From Lysobacteraceae bacterium SCN 69-320 (lineage in GTDB: Bacteria > Pseudomonadota > Gammaproteobacteria > Xanthomonadales > Rhodanobacteraceae), in assembly GCA_001725155.1 (NCBI GenBank), contig MEFP01000005.1:212206-276205 (forward strand): a DNA stretch of 64,000 bases, written 5' to 3'. The notes under the pieces were generated by a model. That model was not told the origin of the DNA. It did no database searches and worked only from the letters and a program-made list of their open reading frames with translations. Made by a program: the position numbers and the translations under genes. Below, one piece after another: positions 40,464 through 50,517 of this stretch; position 1 is the first letter of the stretch, and every line of letters begins with the position of its first letter.

Positions 40464-42521
40464 ATGAACCTTGTTTCTCTTTCGCGCTGGCGCAACCTCG
40501 GCATCATTGCCCATATCGACGCCGGCAAGACCACCCTGACCGAACGCCTGTTGTGGAAGACCGGCGCCATTCATCGCATGGGCGAAGTCCATGACGGCGC
40601 GGCCACGACCGACTTCAGTCCGCTCGAACGCGAGCGCGGCATCACCATCGGCGCCGCCGCCGTGCAGGCGCAGTGGACGCCGACCGACGGCGAAACGCAT
40701 CGCCTTACCCTGATCGACACGCCGGGCCACATTGATTTCGCGATCGAGGTGGAAGGCTCGCTGCGCGTGCTCGACGGCGCGGTCGCCGTGTTCTGCGCCG
40801 TCGCCGGCGTGCAGCCGCAGTCGGAAACCGTCTGGCGCCAGGCGCGCCGGCACGGCGTGCCGCTGATTGCCTTCGTCAACAAGATGGACCGCGTCGGCGC
40901 GGATTTCGACGCGGTGGTCGCACAGCTGCGCGAACGCCTGGATGCGAACCCGTGGCCGCTGGGTCTGCCGCTCGGCGCGGAAAGCGATCTGCGCGGCTGG
41001 GTCGACTTCGTCGGCGAGCGCGTCGTGTACTGGCACGACGACGGCAGAGAATCGGCGCAGGCATGGACGGATCCGCAGGCCGCCGCCTACGCGGCGCAGC
41101 GCGAACGCCTGATCACGGCCGTGGCCGATCACGACGACGCGCTCGCGCAAGCCTGGCTCGAAGGCCGCCGCATCGGCGCAGCGGAACTGAAGGCCGCGCT
41201 GCGCCGCACGACCCTGCGCGGCGCCGGCGTGCCGGTGCTCGCGGGCTCGGCGTTCCGCACCAAGGGCATGGACGGGCTGCTCGACGCGATCGTCGACTAC
41301 CTGCCCTCGCCGCTGGATCGTCCGGCCGTGCCGGCCGACAGCGCATCCGGCGCCCAGCTGCTGGCGCCGGATCCGCAAGGTCCGCTGGCCGGCCTCGTGT
41401 TCAAGATCGTGCGTCAGGAACACGGTCCGCTGAGCTTCGTGCGCCTGTACTCGGGCACCCTGCGCGTCGGCGATACGGTATGGGCGTCGCAGCGCGGCCG
41501 CAGCGTGCGCGTCGGTCGTCTGCTGGTCATGCAGGCCGATCGCGGCCGCGAAGTCGGGCAGGCCGTCGCCGGCGAGATCGTCGCCGTGACCGGCTGGAAG
41601 GATGCGGTCGGCGGCGAGACCGTCGGCGCTCCGGCGCAGCGTTTCGCGCTGGAACGCATCGAGGCCCGGCCGGCGGTGCTGGCCTGGCGCGTCGCGGCGG
41701 CCAAACCCGGCGATCTGATCAGGCTCAATCAGGCGCTGGCGGCACTGGCGCAGGAAGACCCGACCTTCCGTATCGGCAGCGATGCGGAAACCGGCGAGAC
41801 CCTGATCTGGGGCATGGGCGAGCTGCACCTGGAGGTGAAGGTGGAACGTCTGCGCCGCGAATGGCAGCTCGATCTGCGTACGGGTGCGCCGAGCGTGGCC
41901 TACCAGGAAACGCCGCAGCGCGAAGTGCGCCGGATCGAAGGCAAGGTGTCGCAGCAGAACGGTGGCGCCGGGCAGTTCGCGCGCGTGGTCATCGACCTGC
42001 AGCCGCTGCCCGACGGCAGCGTCGAGTTCGTCGACGAGACGCGCGGCGGCGTGATTCCGCGCGCCTTCGTGCAGGCGGCCGAGAAAGGCCTTCGCGCCGC
42101 GCTGGCCGAGGGGCCGCAGGGCCATCCCGTCGTCGGCCTGCGCGCCGTGCTCGTCGACGGCGAGACGCACGTGCGCGACTCGTCGGAGCTGGCCTTCCAG
42201 CGCGCTGGCGCGGAGGCGCTGCGGCTCGCGCTGGCGCAGGCCGGCACGCAGCTGCTGGAGCCGGTCATGCAACTGTCGGTGGAAACGCCGGCCGCCGCAC
42301 TCGGCGATGTGCTGGCCGACCTGCAGCGACGCCAGGGGCGCATCAGCGCGATCGGCGATGACGGCGGCCGCAATGTGGTCGCGGCACTGGCGCCGCTGGC
42401 GCAGTTGTCGGGCTATGCCACGGCGCTGCGCTCGCTGAGCCAGGGCCGTGCCGCGGCCAGTCTGCAGTTCGCCGGCTATGAGCCGGCCCGCCTGACGCCA
42501 CGCGCGGCGCAGGCGGCGTAA
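40464..42521 (+). CDS. fusA: Elongation factor G-like GTPase (EF-G paralogue)
   Basis: 685 residues. The GTPase motifs are complete: G1 AHIDAGKT (16-23), G2 RGITI, G3 DTPGH, G4 NKMD. Domains II-V follow, with [17 protein letters not shown] typical of domain III/IV. It is not next to rpsL/rpsG or tuf, so this is likely a second EF-G copy (EF-G2 or tetracycline-resistance-like lineage), not the str-operon gene. Start taken at 40464 with AGGA upstream. The leader has a terminator and mini-ORFs. Confidence 0.85.
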   Translation: MNLVSLSRWRNLGIIAHIDAGKTTLTERLLWKTGAIHRMGEVHDGAATTDFSPLERERGITIGAAAVQAQWTPTDGETHRLTLIDTPGHIDFAIEVEGSLRVLDGAVAVFCAVAGVQPQSETVWRQARRHGVPLIAFVNKMDRVGADFDAVVAQLRERLDANPWPLGLPLGAESDLRGWVDFVGERVVYWHDDGRESAQAWTDPQAAAYAAQRERLITAVADHDDALAQAWLEGRRIGAAELKAALRRTTLRGAGVPVLAGSAFRTKGMDGLLDAIVDYLPSPLDRPAVPADSASGAQLLAPDPQGPLAGLVFKIVRQEHGPLSFVRLYSGTLRVGDTVWASQRGRSVRVGRLLVMQADRGREVGQAVAGEIVAVTGWKDAVGGETVGAPAQRFALERIEARPAVLAWRVAAAKPGDLIRLNQALAALAQEDPTFRIGSDAETGETLIWGMGELHLEVKVERLRREWQLDLRTGAPSVAYQETPQREVRRIEGKVSQQNGGAGQFARVVIDLQPLPDGSVEFVDETRGGVIPRAFVQAAEKGLRAALAEGPQGHPVVGLRAVLVDGETHVRDSSELAFQRAGAEALRLALAQAGTQLLEPVMQLSVETPAAALGDVLADLQRRQGRISAIGDDGGRNVVAALAPLAQLSGYATALRSLSQGRAAASLQFAGYEPARLTPRAAQAA

Positions 42522-42659
42522 GTCATCGGCGAGCCGGCTGCGGCCGGCTCGCCGGTCTGTTCGCGCGCCGACCGGGCGGCGCACGCGAAGGCTCGCCCAT
42601 TCCGCATGTCCGCGCACAGCTGATCGCCACGCGTGCGGCGGCGCTCAAGGAGCCGCCCG

Positions 42660-44222
42660 TCAATGGCAACCTTCGACCAGGAAACGGGCCGAGTCCGCCT
42701 GCGCGAGTCCCTGGCGCAAGGTGTCGATGCTGCTGTCGATGCGTTTGCGCTGGGTGCGATTCCAGCCCTCGGCGTACAGCGCCGCCTGCAGCAGGGTTCC
42801 GCGGAACGTGTCGCGAACGCCGGCCAGCTGTCCGCGGCCGCTGCCCGCGTCGAGCGCGGCGCTGAGCAGATCCTCGGTGATCTCGTTGTCGGCAATGGCG
42901 AGAAACGTCTGTGCCAGCGTCCCGTAGCTGATGCGCGACACCGCCGGCGCCGTGTTGCCGCTGGCGGCGAGCAGCGCCGTCCACTGCTGCGCAAGGATGC
43001 TGCCGGCGTCGACGCAGCGCTGCAGATAGCGCGTATGCAGCTCGCCCGCAACCTGCAGCGCCGGCAGCACCAGCACTTCGGCGATCGGAATCCTGCCGTC
43101 CCCGGCCGAAGCAACGACGCAGGGCCGACCGAAATGACACAGCGCCGTACCCATGGAGCGAGACTGCCAGCGCGAATCGGAGTTCTTGAGTTCGAGCCGG
43201 AACGTCTCGTTCCAGGACTGCAGGTCGGCGAACGTTTCGGCCGCGTGGCTGACGTTGGCGCCGGCACGGGCACGGCGGCAGACCTCCTTGCCGGCCGGCT
43301 GCGGACGGAAACACAGCATCAGATCCGGCAGCGGCGCGAGCTCCAGGGTTCCGGGGTCCCAGGCCAGGCCGGGGGCCGCGACCGCGGCGACCTCGGCGAT
43401 CACGGTCACACCCTGCGGAATGTCGAGCCGGTCGGCCGGCGTCGTCGCGGTCGATGACGGCACGCCCGTATCGCGCACAGATCCGCTCTCGCGGTCGGCG
43501 GTGGAGGTGGGCGGCGCAGCGGTCTCGCGCGGCGGGCTGTTTCGGGCCGGTGCGCTGCGCGTCGGCGATTTCGCAGGTTCGGCCGATGCCGGCGGAAGCG
43601 CCGTCGGATCCATCGTCAACGTCGCCGGCGCAGACGTCTGCGGCGCACTGCCGCGCCAGTGCTGCCAGGCCGCGAGACCGGCCAGGACGAACAGGACGGC
43701 GATGCCCGGCGCGAGGTAGCGGTGCCAGCGCGGCGGTCGCGCGGGTCGGGGCGATGGTTGCGGAGGCGGCGAGACTTGCCGGGACGGCGCCTTGTTGACG
43801 AGCCGGCGGATCGCCCGGGCGACATCCAGACAGGCCGCGTCCTCGTTGCGCCAGAGCGTGATCGCCCGGCCGTCCTTCGGCACGGCGTTCAGCGAGCCGA
43901 ACGACTTCATGCGCCACTCGCACGGCCGCACAATGACCGGAACCACGTGAGCGGCACGAGCGTGATGGCGCTCCATCGCCCGCTCCAGCTCACGCGAGCA
44001 GTAGTCCGATTTGGTGAAGCTGGAGCTGATCAGCAACAGGATGATCTGGGCGCTGTCGATCTCCTCTTCGATCACCCGCGTGAAATCCTCGCCCGCCTCG
44101 ATCCTGCGGTCATGCCACAGCTCGATCCGCCCCTCTCTCACCAGCAGCGCGAGATGGTCGAGGAGCTTGTTCTTGTAGGTTTCGTCCTCGCGCGAGTACG
44201 AAATGAACAGCTTCGCGGCCAT
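42660..44222 (-). CDS. Membrane-anchored TIR-domain protein with periplasmic sensor-like domain
   Basis: 520 residues. TIR domain at 1-145 (KLFISYSREDETYKNKL, IEAGEDFTRVIEEEIDSAQIILLLIS). The Ser-x-x-Phe...Cys-x-x-Glu block SSSFTKSDYCSRE carries the Glu (about residue 78) needed for NAD hydrolysis in active TIR domains. Pro-rich linker (150-165), one membrane helix (169-187), a Ser/Thr/Pro/Ala linker (190-260) and a 260-residue C-terminal domain with several Cys, predicted to be periplasmic. The family of the last domain was not recognised. It might link envelope stress to TIR signalling. Confidence 0.8.
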   Translation of the reverse strand: MAAKLFISYSREDETYKNKLLDHLALLVREGRIELWHDRRIEAGEDFTRVIEEEIDSAQIILLLISSSFTKSDYCSRELERAMERHHARAAHVVPVIVRPCEWRMKSFGSLNAVPKDGRAITLWRNEDAACLDVARAIRRLVNKAPSRQVSPPPQPSPRPARPPRWHRYLAPGIAVLFVLAGLAAWQHWRGSAPQTSAPATLTMDPTALPPASAEPAKSPTRSAPARNSPPRETAAPPTSTADRESGSVRDTGVPSSTATTPADRLDIPQGVTVIAEVAAVAAPGLAWDPGTLELAPLPDLMLCFRPQPAGKEVCRRARAGANVSHAAETFADLQSWNETFRLELKNSDSRWQSRSMGTALCHFGRPCVVASAGDGRIPIAEVLVLPALQVAGELHTRYLQRCVDAGSILAQQWTALLAASGNTAPAVSRISYGTLAQTFLAIADNEITEDLLSAALDAGSGRGQLAGVRDTFRGTLLQAALYAEGWNRTQRKRIDSSIDTLRQGLAQADSARFLVEGCH

Positions 44223-44416
44223 CGTTCCCCCTTGCGCGCCGTCGACCGGCTCAAGCTACTGGCGCCAGGGCGCGCGGTATCTCAGCAGCGGCAGCGGACT
44301 GCCGTGCGCTGGCCGCGCAGGTGATCGCATTCGGCCCCGGCGCGACGCCCGTCTTCGACACGCAACGTTCCGATCGGCGCCGGTGCAGCGCCGCAGCACC
44401 GGCAGCCCCGACGGTC

Positions 44417-45646
44417 TCAGCGCTGCGCCCGCACCGGTCCCGCCGACTCCGCGGCAACATCGCCGGAATCGCCGAGATCCGGCGCACCGCCAGCAAAGCG
44501 ATGGCCGCGACGAGCGTCCGCCTCCGGCGCAACGGCATCCCGCTCGGCATCGCCGGTCGGCAGCAGCACCGAGAACACCGTGCCGTGTTCGGCGTCGGAG
44601 GTCGCGCCGACCGTGCCGCCGTGGCCGCGGGCGATTTCCCGCACGATGAACAGGCCCAGGCCCAGATGCGCGCCCGCCTTCGCGGCCGAACCGCGCGTGG
44701 CCGGGGAAAACAGGCCGGCGAGTTCTTCCGACGGGATCACCGGCCCGCGGTTGTGCACGGACAGCACGACGTGGCCGTCGCCTTCGGCCAGAACGGTGCG
44801 GATCACGCCGCGGGGATCGCCGTGCGTCGCGGCATTGCGCAACAGGTTGGACAGCAGCTGCCCGAGACGCGCCTTGTCCCAGCAGCCGGCCTGCGTGCCG
44901 CACGTTTCGAGCACGAAGTGGTGCGACGGAAATTCCGCAACCACTTCCGCGACGATTTCCGCCGCGAGCGCGGCCAGGTCCATGCGGACCGGCCGCACGG
45001 TCATCGGGCCGCGCAGACCGAACGCCGCCACACTCATGAGGTCGTCGACCATCGGCGCCATGCGCGCGAGCGATCGGCGCAGCTGAGCCGCGGCCTCATC
45101 CTGGCCGACGTCCGGATGGCGCAGCGCCAGAATGTGCGATGCCATCGAGGCCGTCTGCAGCGGACCGCGCAAGTCGTGTGCGACGATGCCCATGACCAGC
45201 GCTCGGTCGCGCTCGGCGGCCTGCGCGAACGCCAGCACGGCCTCGGCGGTGACGCGGTCCAGCGACTCGTTGAACATCAGCAGATCGTCGAAAGCCGCCG
45301 CACTGCGCACGAAGCCCGCGCCGACCCACAGCCGCAGCACGACTGCACGCAATGCGCGGAATTCGGAGGTCAGCGCGACCAGCGACAGGCCGGCTGCGTG
45401 CCGCTGCAGGCCGTGTTCGGAACCTTCGGCGCCGCGCAGGGCGCTTCGTTCCGGTGACGCCGCGCTACCCGCCGGCGGCGGCGCGGCACGCATGTCGGCG
45501 ACGACCGCATCGAGCAAGCGCCCTGCATGCTCATGCCGTTCCGTCGCGCAAGCCTGGCTCTCGAACGACGGCAGCCGTCCGACGAATTGCTGCCAGGCGT
45601 CGGCGATGCGGCCGTGGTTCCTTTCGATGAACTCCGCCAGGCGCAC
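44417..45646 (-). CDS. Sensor histidine kinase, soluble
   Basis: 409 residues. An N-terminal helical sensor (1-145) resembles RsbR/globin-like stress sensors (RNHGRIADAWQQFV). HisKA with phospho-accepting His157 (VAHDLRGPLQTAS) is followed by HATPase motifs: NAATHGD (N box), VHNRGPVIPSEEL, and G boxes GLGLFIVREIARGHGGTV. No membrane helix. No response regulator is adjacent, so it is an orphan kinase. Confidence 0.88.
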   Translation of the reverse strand: MRLAEFIERNHGRIADAWQQFVGRLPSFESQACATERHEHAGRLLDAVVADMRAAPPPAGSAASPERSALRGAEGSEHGLQRHAAGLSLVALTSEFRALRAVVLRLWVGAGFVRSAAAFDDLLMFNESLDRVTAEAVLAFAQAAERDRALVMGIVAHDLRGPLQTASMASHILALRHPDVGQDEAAAQLRRSLARMAPMVDDLMSVAAFGLRGPMTVRPVRMDLAALAAEIVAEVVAEFPSHHFVLETCGTQAGCWDKARLGQLLSNLLRNAATHGDPRGVIRTVLAEGDGHVVLSVHNRGPVIPSEELAGLFSPATRGSAAKAGAHLGLGLFIVREIARGHGGTVGATSDAEHGTVFSVLLPTGDAERDAVAPEADARRGHRFAGGAPDLGDSGDVAAESAGPVRAQR

Positions 45647-45997
45647 GGACTACCCTCCTCGGGTGGCGCTGCGTTGTATCGGCCGTTCATGAGACCCAAA
45701 CCTGCATGCTCGCGTCAACAGGGCTGGGGGATATCCCCGGTGCCCGGCAGGTCTGCCGGCCGAACTGGCGAGCGCGGTCTTTTCGCTGCCGGGCACGCAA
45801 ACTGGAATTTAAGCATTCCTTGCCTTTGCTGCATCGCGCCGATCGTTCCGGCCCGCCGCCCCGTGCCTGCGCGCGGCCGGAAGCTGCCCATCGGCGACGA
45901 AACGGAGCCCGCGGCATCCGTATCGGTGCCGCCGGACGACCCGGCGCATCGTGCGAATCCTGCGCCGACTGCGCTCTGCGCGCGCGCCTACCCTGCG
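45647..45997. other. Gene-free stretch between the kinase and CorA-type genes
   Basis: 351 bases. Upstream of the kinase start, so it probably holds its promoter; no clear box was found. Small open frames here have no believable ribosome site. Nothing else noted. Confidence 0.5.
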
Positions 45998-46999
45998 TCA
46001 GAACCAGCGCCGCTGGCGCGCCACGGCGATCGACGTTGCGGCCAGCGCCGCCATGATTGTGACGGCCACCCAGAAACCGGTCGCCTGGGTCTTGAAGAAC
46101 GGCGCATCGAAGTTCATGCCGAGGATGCCGGCGAACACCGCCAGCGTGCCGACGACGACGGCGATGAAGGAAAGCAGGCGCCTGGACGCGTTGGTCTGCA
46201 GCGCGACCTGACTGCTGAACAGCTCGAAGCTGCCGACGACGATGTCGCGGGTGTTCTCGACCATGTCCATCGCGCGTTCGTAGCGCGTGTCCAGCGCGGC
46301 AAAATGGGCGTTCACCTCCTCGCTTTCGCTGGGCCGGAAATCCGGCCGCGACAGCGCGGAGAAGACGGTGCGATGCGGTGCCAGCATGCGCCGCAGGCGC
46401 GACGCGGCCTTGCGCAGGCGGCGCAGCTCCGGCAGCGAGTCGCGTCTGCGTTCATCCAGAATGCCGACCTCCAGCCGCTCCACGGCGATCTCGAAATCGG
46501 CCACGGCGCCGAAATAGGTCGCCAGATGCCAGTCGAGCAGGGCCGCCACGAAGCTCTCGGCGCTGAGACCGCCGATGTCCGAACCGGCTGCTTCGCGTGC
46601 CAGCAATGTATCCAGGAACGGAATCGGCTCCTCGTGCAGACTCACGACTGCGTTGCGCAGGGCCACGAGCGTCAGTACCTGGCCGCAGAGCGCCAGCCCG
46701 TCGCCGCCGCCGACGGCTACGACGCGCACGAGGAAGGACTCGCCGAGCTTGCCGAGCGAGGGCGTCGTCGCCGCGGAGCGGATCTCCTTGCGCGCCTGCT
46801 CCGGCAGCGCCAGTGCCGCCCAGACTTCATCGAGCGTCGCCGCGTCGGCGCCGGTCAGATCGACCCAGAGCAGATGGCGGTCCTGCAGCTGCAGCTGCGC
46901 CAGATCACTGCAGGCGAGACTGCGATCGGCCCCTTGCGCATCGAACAGTCGCGCGCGGCAGGTGCGGTCTGCCGTCGTCTCGTTTTCGCGGTGAGCCAT
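45998..46999 (-). CDS. CorA-family divalent cation transporter (ZntB-like)
   Basis: 333 residues. A cytosolic N-terminal domain with a long helix (about 160-260) is followed by two C-terminal membrane helices and the family's GMN motif at 294-296 (GILGMNFDAPFF). The residues after GMN are like ZntB/uncharacterised relatives rather than classical CorA (no MPEL after GMN). It is a pentameric transporter for Mg2+, Zn2+ or similar. No nearby M-box was seen. Confidence 0.85.
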   Translation of the reverse strand: MAHRENETTADRTCRARLFDAQGADRSLACSDLAQLQLQDRHLLWVDLTGADAATLDEVWAALALPEQARKEIRSAATTPSLGKLGESFLVRVVAVGGGDGLALCGQVLTLVALRNAVVSLHEEPIPFLDTLLAREAAGSDIGGLSAESFVAALLDWHLATYFGAVADFEIAVERLEVGILDERRRDSLPELRRLRKAASRLRRMLAPHRTVFSALSRPDFRPSESEEVNAHFAALDTRYERAMDMVENTRDIVVGSFELFSSQVALQTNASRRLLSFIAVVVGTLAVFAGILGMNFDAPFFKTQATGFWVAVTIMAALAATSIAVARQRRWF

Positions 47000-47327
47000 G
47001 GCAACCTCCTGCCGCCGTCCGTTTTCACGCCGCGGACGCTACGGGCGCAGAAGTGATCCGTGTGTCAATACCGTCGTGCCAGGGGACTCATGAACAGTGT
47101 CTACGTGCTATCGGCCCTCGGTGAAAGCGCTCAGCCGCTTCCACCGGCATGCCGTGCAATTCGCTCGGCCGCGCCGCGGCGACAGGCGTTTTGCGCTGAA
47201 GTTGATGCGCCCGTGGCTCGGCTGGCGCGGAAAATCACGCCGGAGAAGCCGATTGCCGGGCGTTCCCGCCCACGGCCGCGTGGCACGCCGATTGCCCGGC
47301 TTCGGGCATCGCCCCCGCAAACACGAG
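47000..47327. other. Gene-free stretch ahead of a truncated BrkB-like gene
   Basis: 328 bases. The sequence matches neither the missing N-terminal part of YihY/BrkB nor another gene that I recognise. Highly Arg-biased frames are shadows. Divergent promoters for the CorA-type gene and the next pair may lie here. Confidence 0.5.
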
Positions 47328-48002
47328 ATGCGCATGGCTTCGCCGGCCGACCTCCACGCCCCGCACTTGCTGGATCCCGTGTCGCCACGCGCCCGCAACG
47401 ACCCGCGAACCGCTGCCGGCGCAACGTCCGCTGCGCCGCGCTGGACCGATGCAGGCGCGCCGTTCCGCCGCGCCGATCCGCTGACCCTCGCCGCGTCGCA
47501 GGATGCGCTGGACCGCATCGGGCAGCGCGACGCGCCGGTGCGCAGCGGCGCCGTGCGCTCCTGGCTGCGGCACCGGCGGCTGTCGCTGGGCATGATTGCC
47601 GTCATCGGTTTCTTCCTCGTCATCACGCTCGTCGTGAGTACCTTGCTCAGCGCGGCGCGGACGCGGCAGGGCCGGGCCCGGGTCGCCGTCGACGGGACGC
47701 TCACGCTGGCGACGTTCGTGCTCGCGTTCGCCGCGCTGTCTCGCTTCGTACCCGACGAATCGCCGCACTGGCGCCCCATCGCCGCCGGCGTCTTCGTCGC
47801 TGCCATGCTGCTCGACGCCGGCAAACGGGCGCTCGGCGCCTATCCCGCAAGCAGCGATCGGGCCGACGCCTGCGGCACCTCGGGCTCGGTCGTACTGCTG
47901 CTGGTCCGGGTCCGCTACAGCTCGCTGATCGTACTGGTCGGCGCCGGCTTCACCCGCTGGGCGGCGAACCGCGGGCCGGGCACGCGAGGCCGCGAACCAT
48001 GA
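47328..48002 (+). pseudogene. YihY/BrkB-like membrane protein lacking its N-terminal half
   Basis: The C-terminal part fits YihY/BrkB: QDALDRIGQ, RRLSLGMIAVIGFFLVITLVVS, the next helix TLTLATFVLAFAALSRFVPDES, then WRPIAAGVFVAAMLLDAGKRALGAY and GSVVLLLVRVRYSSLIVLVGAGFTRW. Family members are about 280-320 residues with six helices; the first two and the A-A-x-A-Y region are absent. The stop overlaps the next start by ATGA, so it is still translated with the phosphatase, or was in the past. Confidence 0.6.
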
Positions 48003-48628
48003 ACACAAATTCCGCGCAGCGTGATCGCATCCCCGCCGGTCTCGCCGATCTGCTGCCCGGCGAGGCCACGCGCCGCATCAGCCTGCTGCGGCACGCGGAA
48101 AAGGAAGGCCGCGAACTGCCGACACGCCTGTCGAGCACGGGCCGCATGCGCGCGTTCGCGCTGCCTTACATCCTGCAGGAGCTGTCGCGGCGCGACGGCT
48201 GGCCCTGGGCTGCCGATTGCCTGATCGCTGCGCGCGACACAGCACGCAGCCAGCGGCCTTCGCAGACCTTGCATCATATGGCGCAGCAGCTCGTGCTGCC
48301 GATCCGGCAGGGCTGCACACCCGCCGACGTCGTGCATCTGCTGTTCGGTCCCGACCCGCAGCCGCCATGGCGTCATGCCGTCGTCGTCTGGCGGCACAAC
48401 CGCATTCTCGACGTGGCGCGCGCGCTCGGTGCACCGGCCGAGGCACTGCCGGCGGAGTGGCCCGCCGAACTCTACGATCGCATCGTGCTGCTGGACTTCG
48501 ACGGCCGCGGCCGCCTCGTGCGGACGCGCTGCGTAAATGCGGACGACGAGCTGGAACTCGCCGTGTCCGACCAGCCCGTGAGCATCGACTGTCGCGGCAA
48601 CGCCGAGGACGATTCCGACGAGTCGTGA
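47999..48628 (+). CDS. Histidine phosphatase superfamily protein
   Basis: 209 residues. The signature ISLLRHAEKEGRELPTRLSSTGRMRA contains the RHAE motif with phosphorylated His. Later HAVVVWRHNRILDVARALG holds the second catalytic His, and PAELYDRIVLLDFD fits the family's C-terminus. Substrate unknown (mutase or phosphatase type). Translationally coupled to the BrkB-like fragment. Confidence 0.8.
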   Translation: MNTNSAQRDRIPAGLADLLPGEATRRISLLRHAEKEGRELPTRLSSTGRMRAFALPYILQELSRRDGWPWAADCLIAARDTARSQRPSQTLHHMAQQLVLPIRQGCTPADVVHLLFGPDPQPPWRHAVVVWRHNRILDVARALGAPAEALPAEWPAELYDRIVLLDFDGRGRLVRTRCVNADDELELAVSDQPVSIDCRGNAEDDSDES

Positions 48629-48671
48629 CGCGATCGTCGCGGGCGATCGCATCAATGCGACCTTCGCCGAT

Positions 48672-49652
48672 TCACCCGTCGACCGTCGTCGTCGCGCGAA
48701 ACTGGCGCGGACTGGCGCCGGCCGCCTTGCGCATGAGCCGGCGCAGCGCCGTCGCGTCGCGGTAGCCGATTTCGGCGGCGATCTGCTCGATGGTCATGCG
48801 GCTGTTCTCCAGCAGTGCGCGCGCGCGCCGCAGCTTCACGCTGCGCACCAGGCCGCCGGTGCTCTTGCCGGTCGCGCGCCGCACATGCCGGCCGAGCGTC
48901 TTTTCCGACACGCACAGTTCGCGCGCGAGCTGCGAGATCGGCGGAACGGCCGGCAGCGCTTGTTCCAGCCGCGCCGTGAGCTGCGCGACGAGCGCATGCC
49001 CGCCGGCCAGCACTTCGGGCACGACGAACGGCGACTGCGACTGACGGTGCTCCAGCAGCAGCAGGCGCGCGACCGTCTCGCTGAGCGCCGGACCGCAGCG
49101 CTCGCGCAGCAAGTGCAGCATGAGGTCCGCATGCGCGAAGGCCGCGCCGGCAGTGATCACCGGGCCGTCCACGCAGACCATGCGCGCGGCATCCACCGTG
49201 CAGGCCGGCGTCATGCCGGCCAGCGCCGGCGCGAGCCACCAGGTCGTCGTCGCGCGGCGCCCGTCGAGCAGGCCGGCCGCCTGCAGCACGAACACCGCCG
49301 AGCACGAGGCCGCGACCTGGCCGCCGCGCTGCACCTGGACGACCAGCCGCCGCGCGATCGCGCGGCCGTCGGGCGAGGCCATGCGCGCGGCAATGGCCTG
49401 CGGATCGGCGCCCAGACCCGGAATCACGCAGACCGAGCGCGCGTCCCGGCGACGCGGCGGCAGTGCGCGGGTCTCGACGCTGATGCCGTCGCGCAGCGGC
49501 ACGCGGCCGCCAGCCAGCGAATACAGGCCCCAGGTCGGCACGGCGACTCCCATCCGGGCCGCGACCTGCACGGCCGCATCGAGGATGTCGCGACTCATGG
49601 CCACGCTGCTCGGATAGGCGCCGTCGACGATCAGCACTTCGAAATCCTTCAT
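48672..49652 (-). CDS. GlxA-type AraC family regulator
   Basis: 326 residues. An N-terminal DJ-1/PfpI-like domain (FEVLIVDGAYPSSVAMSRDILDAA; nucleophile-elbow Cys in AASCSAVFVLQAAGLL) is joined to a C-terminal AraC double helix-turn-helix (ISQLARELCVSEKTLGRHVRRATGKS, then MTIEQIAAEIGYRDATALRRL). It is divergent from a LysE-dienelactone hydrolase-dehydrogenase-cupin cluster, which it likely controls. The start at 49652 begins the conserved domain. Confidence 0.88.
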   Translation of the reverse strand: MKDFEVLIVDGAYPSSVAMSRDILDAAVQVAARMGVAVPTWGLYSLAGGRVPLRDGISVETRALPPRRRDARSVCVIPGLGADPQAIAARMASPDGRAIARRLVVQVQRGGQVAASCSAVFVLQAAGLLDGRRATTTWWLAPALAGMTPACTVDAARMVCVDGPVITAGAAFAHADLMLHLLRERCGPALSETVARLLLLEHRQSQSPFVVPEVLAGGHALVAQLTARLEQALPAVPPISQLARELCVSEKTLGRHVRRATGKSTGGLVRSVKLRRARALLENSRMTIEQIAAEIGYRDATALRRLMRKAAGASPRQFRATTTVDG

Positions 49653-49861
49653 GTCCGTTTCCGCCTGAAAGACGTCCCATTGGACACTGGGTGCGCGGCG
49701 CTGTCGAGGCTGTAATGACGCCGGACGCAAGTCGCGCATCACAGGACCGCGCTGCGCCGCGGCTGCCTGCGCAGGCGGACGGCACGGCGCGGGACGCCGC
49801 CGACCGCCGCGGAAGCCTGACCTGCCCTGCATTGCCGAATACCGAACACCGCGGAGTGCCG

Positions 49862-50500
49862 ATGCCGACCGTAGCGACCTTGTTGCTGTTCTGCGCCGCC
49901 GTGCTCGGCCTGCTGCTGTCGCCGGGACCGAACATGGCCCTGGTCGTCTCGCAGAGCCTGGCCGGCGGCGCCGTCGGCGGCCTGGCGTCGGCCGCGGGCA
50001 TCTTCGTCGCCGATCTGCTGATGACCGCGCTGGTCTGCGCCGGCATCGCCGGCGTCGTGATGGCCTGGCCGGCGGCGTTCGATCTGCTGCGTGGGCTCGG
50101 CGCCGTCTATCTGCTGATGCTGGCCGTCGCCGGACTGCGCCGGCGTGAAGCGGTGCAGCCGGCAGCGGCCGCAGAGGCGCCAGTCTCGCGGCTGTTCCGC
50201 AACGCGCTGTTCGTGAGCCTGCTGAACCCCAAGGCGCTGCTGTTCTTCCTCGTATTCCTGCCGCAGTTCGCCGATCCGCGGCGCGGCGGCGTCAGCGCAC
50301 AGTTGCTGCTGTTCGGTCTGCTGCTGTCGACGATCGCGCTGGCATTCCATGCGCTGCTCGGCCTGGCTGGCGCCCGGGTGGCCGCGGCGCTGCGCCGTCA
50401 CGGCAGCGGTTCCCGGCGCTGGCCGGACCGCGTGCAGGCCGGCGTGTTCGTCGGACTCGCCCTGCGCCTGCTCGTACTGGAGCGGCCGCATTCGCCGTGA
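49862..50500 (+). CDS. LysE family exporter
   Basis: 212 residues. It starts PTVATLLLFCAAVLGLLLSPGPNMALVVSQSLAGG, with the SPGPN motif, and has five or six membrane helices and LFVSLLNPKALLFFLVFLPQF near the middle. The family exports amino acids or small metabolites. First gene of a cluster with overlapping neighbours, divergent from the GlxA-type regulator. Substrate unknown. Confidence 0.9.
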   Translation: MPTVATLLLFCAAVLGLLLSPGPNMALVVSQSLAGGAVGGLASAAGIFVADLLMTALVCAGIAGVVMAWPAAFDLLRGLGAVYLLMLAVAGLRRREAVQPAAAAEAPVSRLFRNALFVSLLNPKALLFFLVFLPQFADPRRGGVSAQLLLFGLLLSTIALAFHALLGLAGARVAAALRRHGSGSRRWPDRVQAGVFVGLALRLLVLERPHSP

Positions 50501-50517
50501 TTGCCCTCGGAGAGACC

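Noticed and set aside
40152..42617. 821-codon minus-strand frame opposite EF-G
   Set aside because: EF-G on the other strand has all its motifs; the frame is a codon-bias shadow in high-GC DNA.
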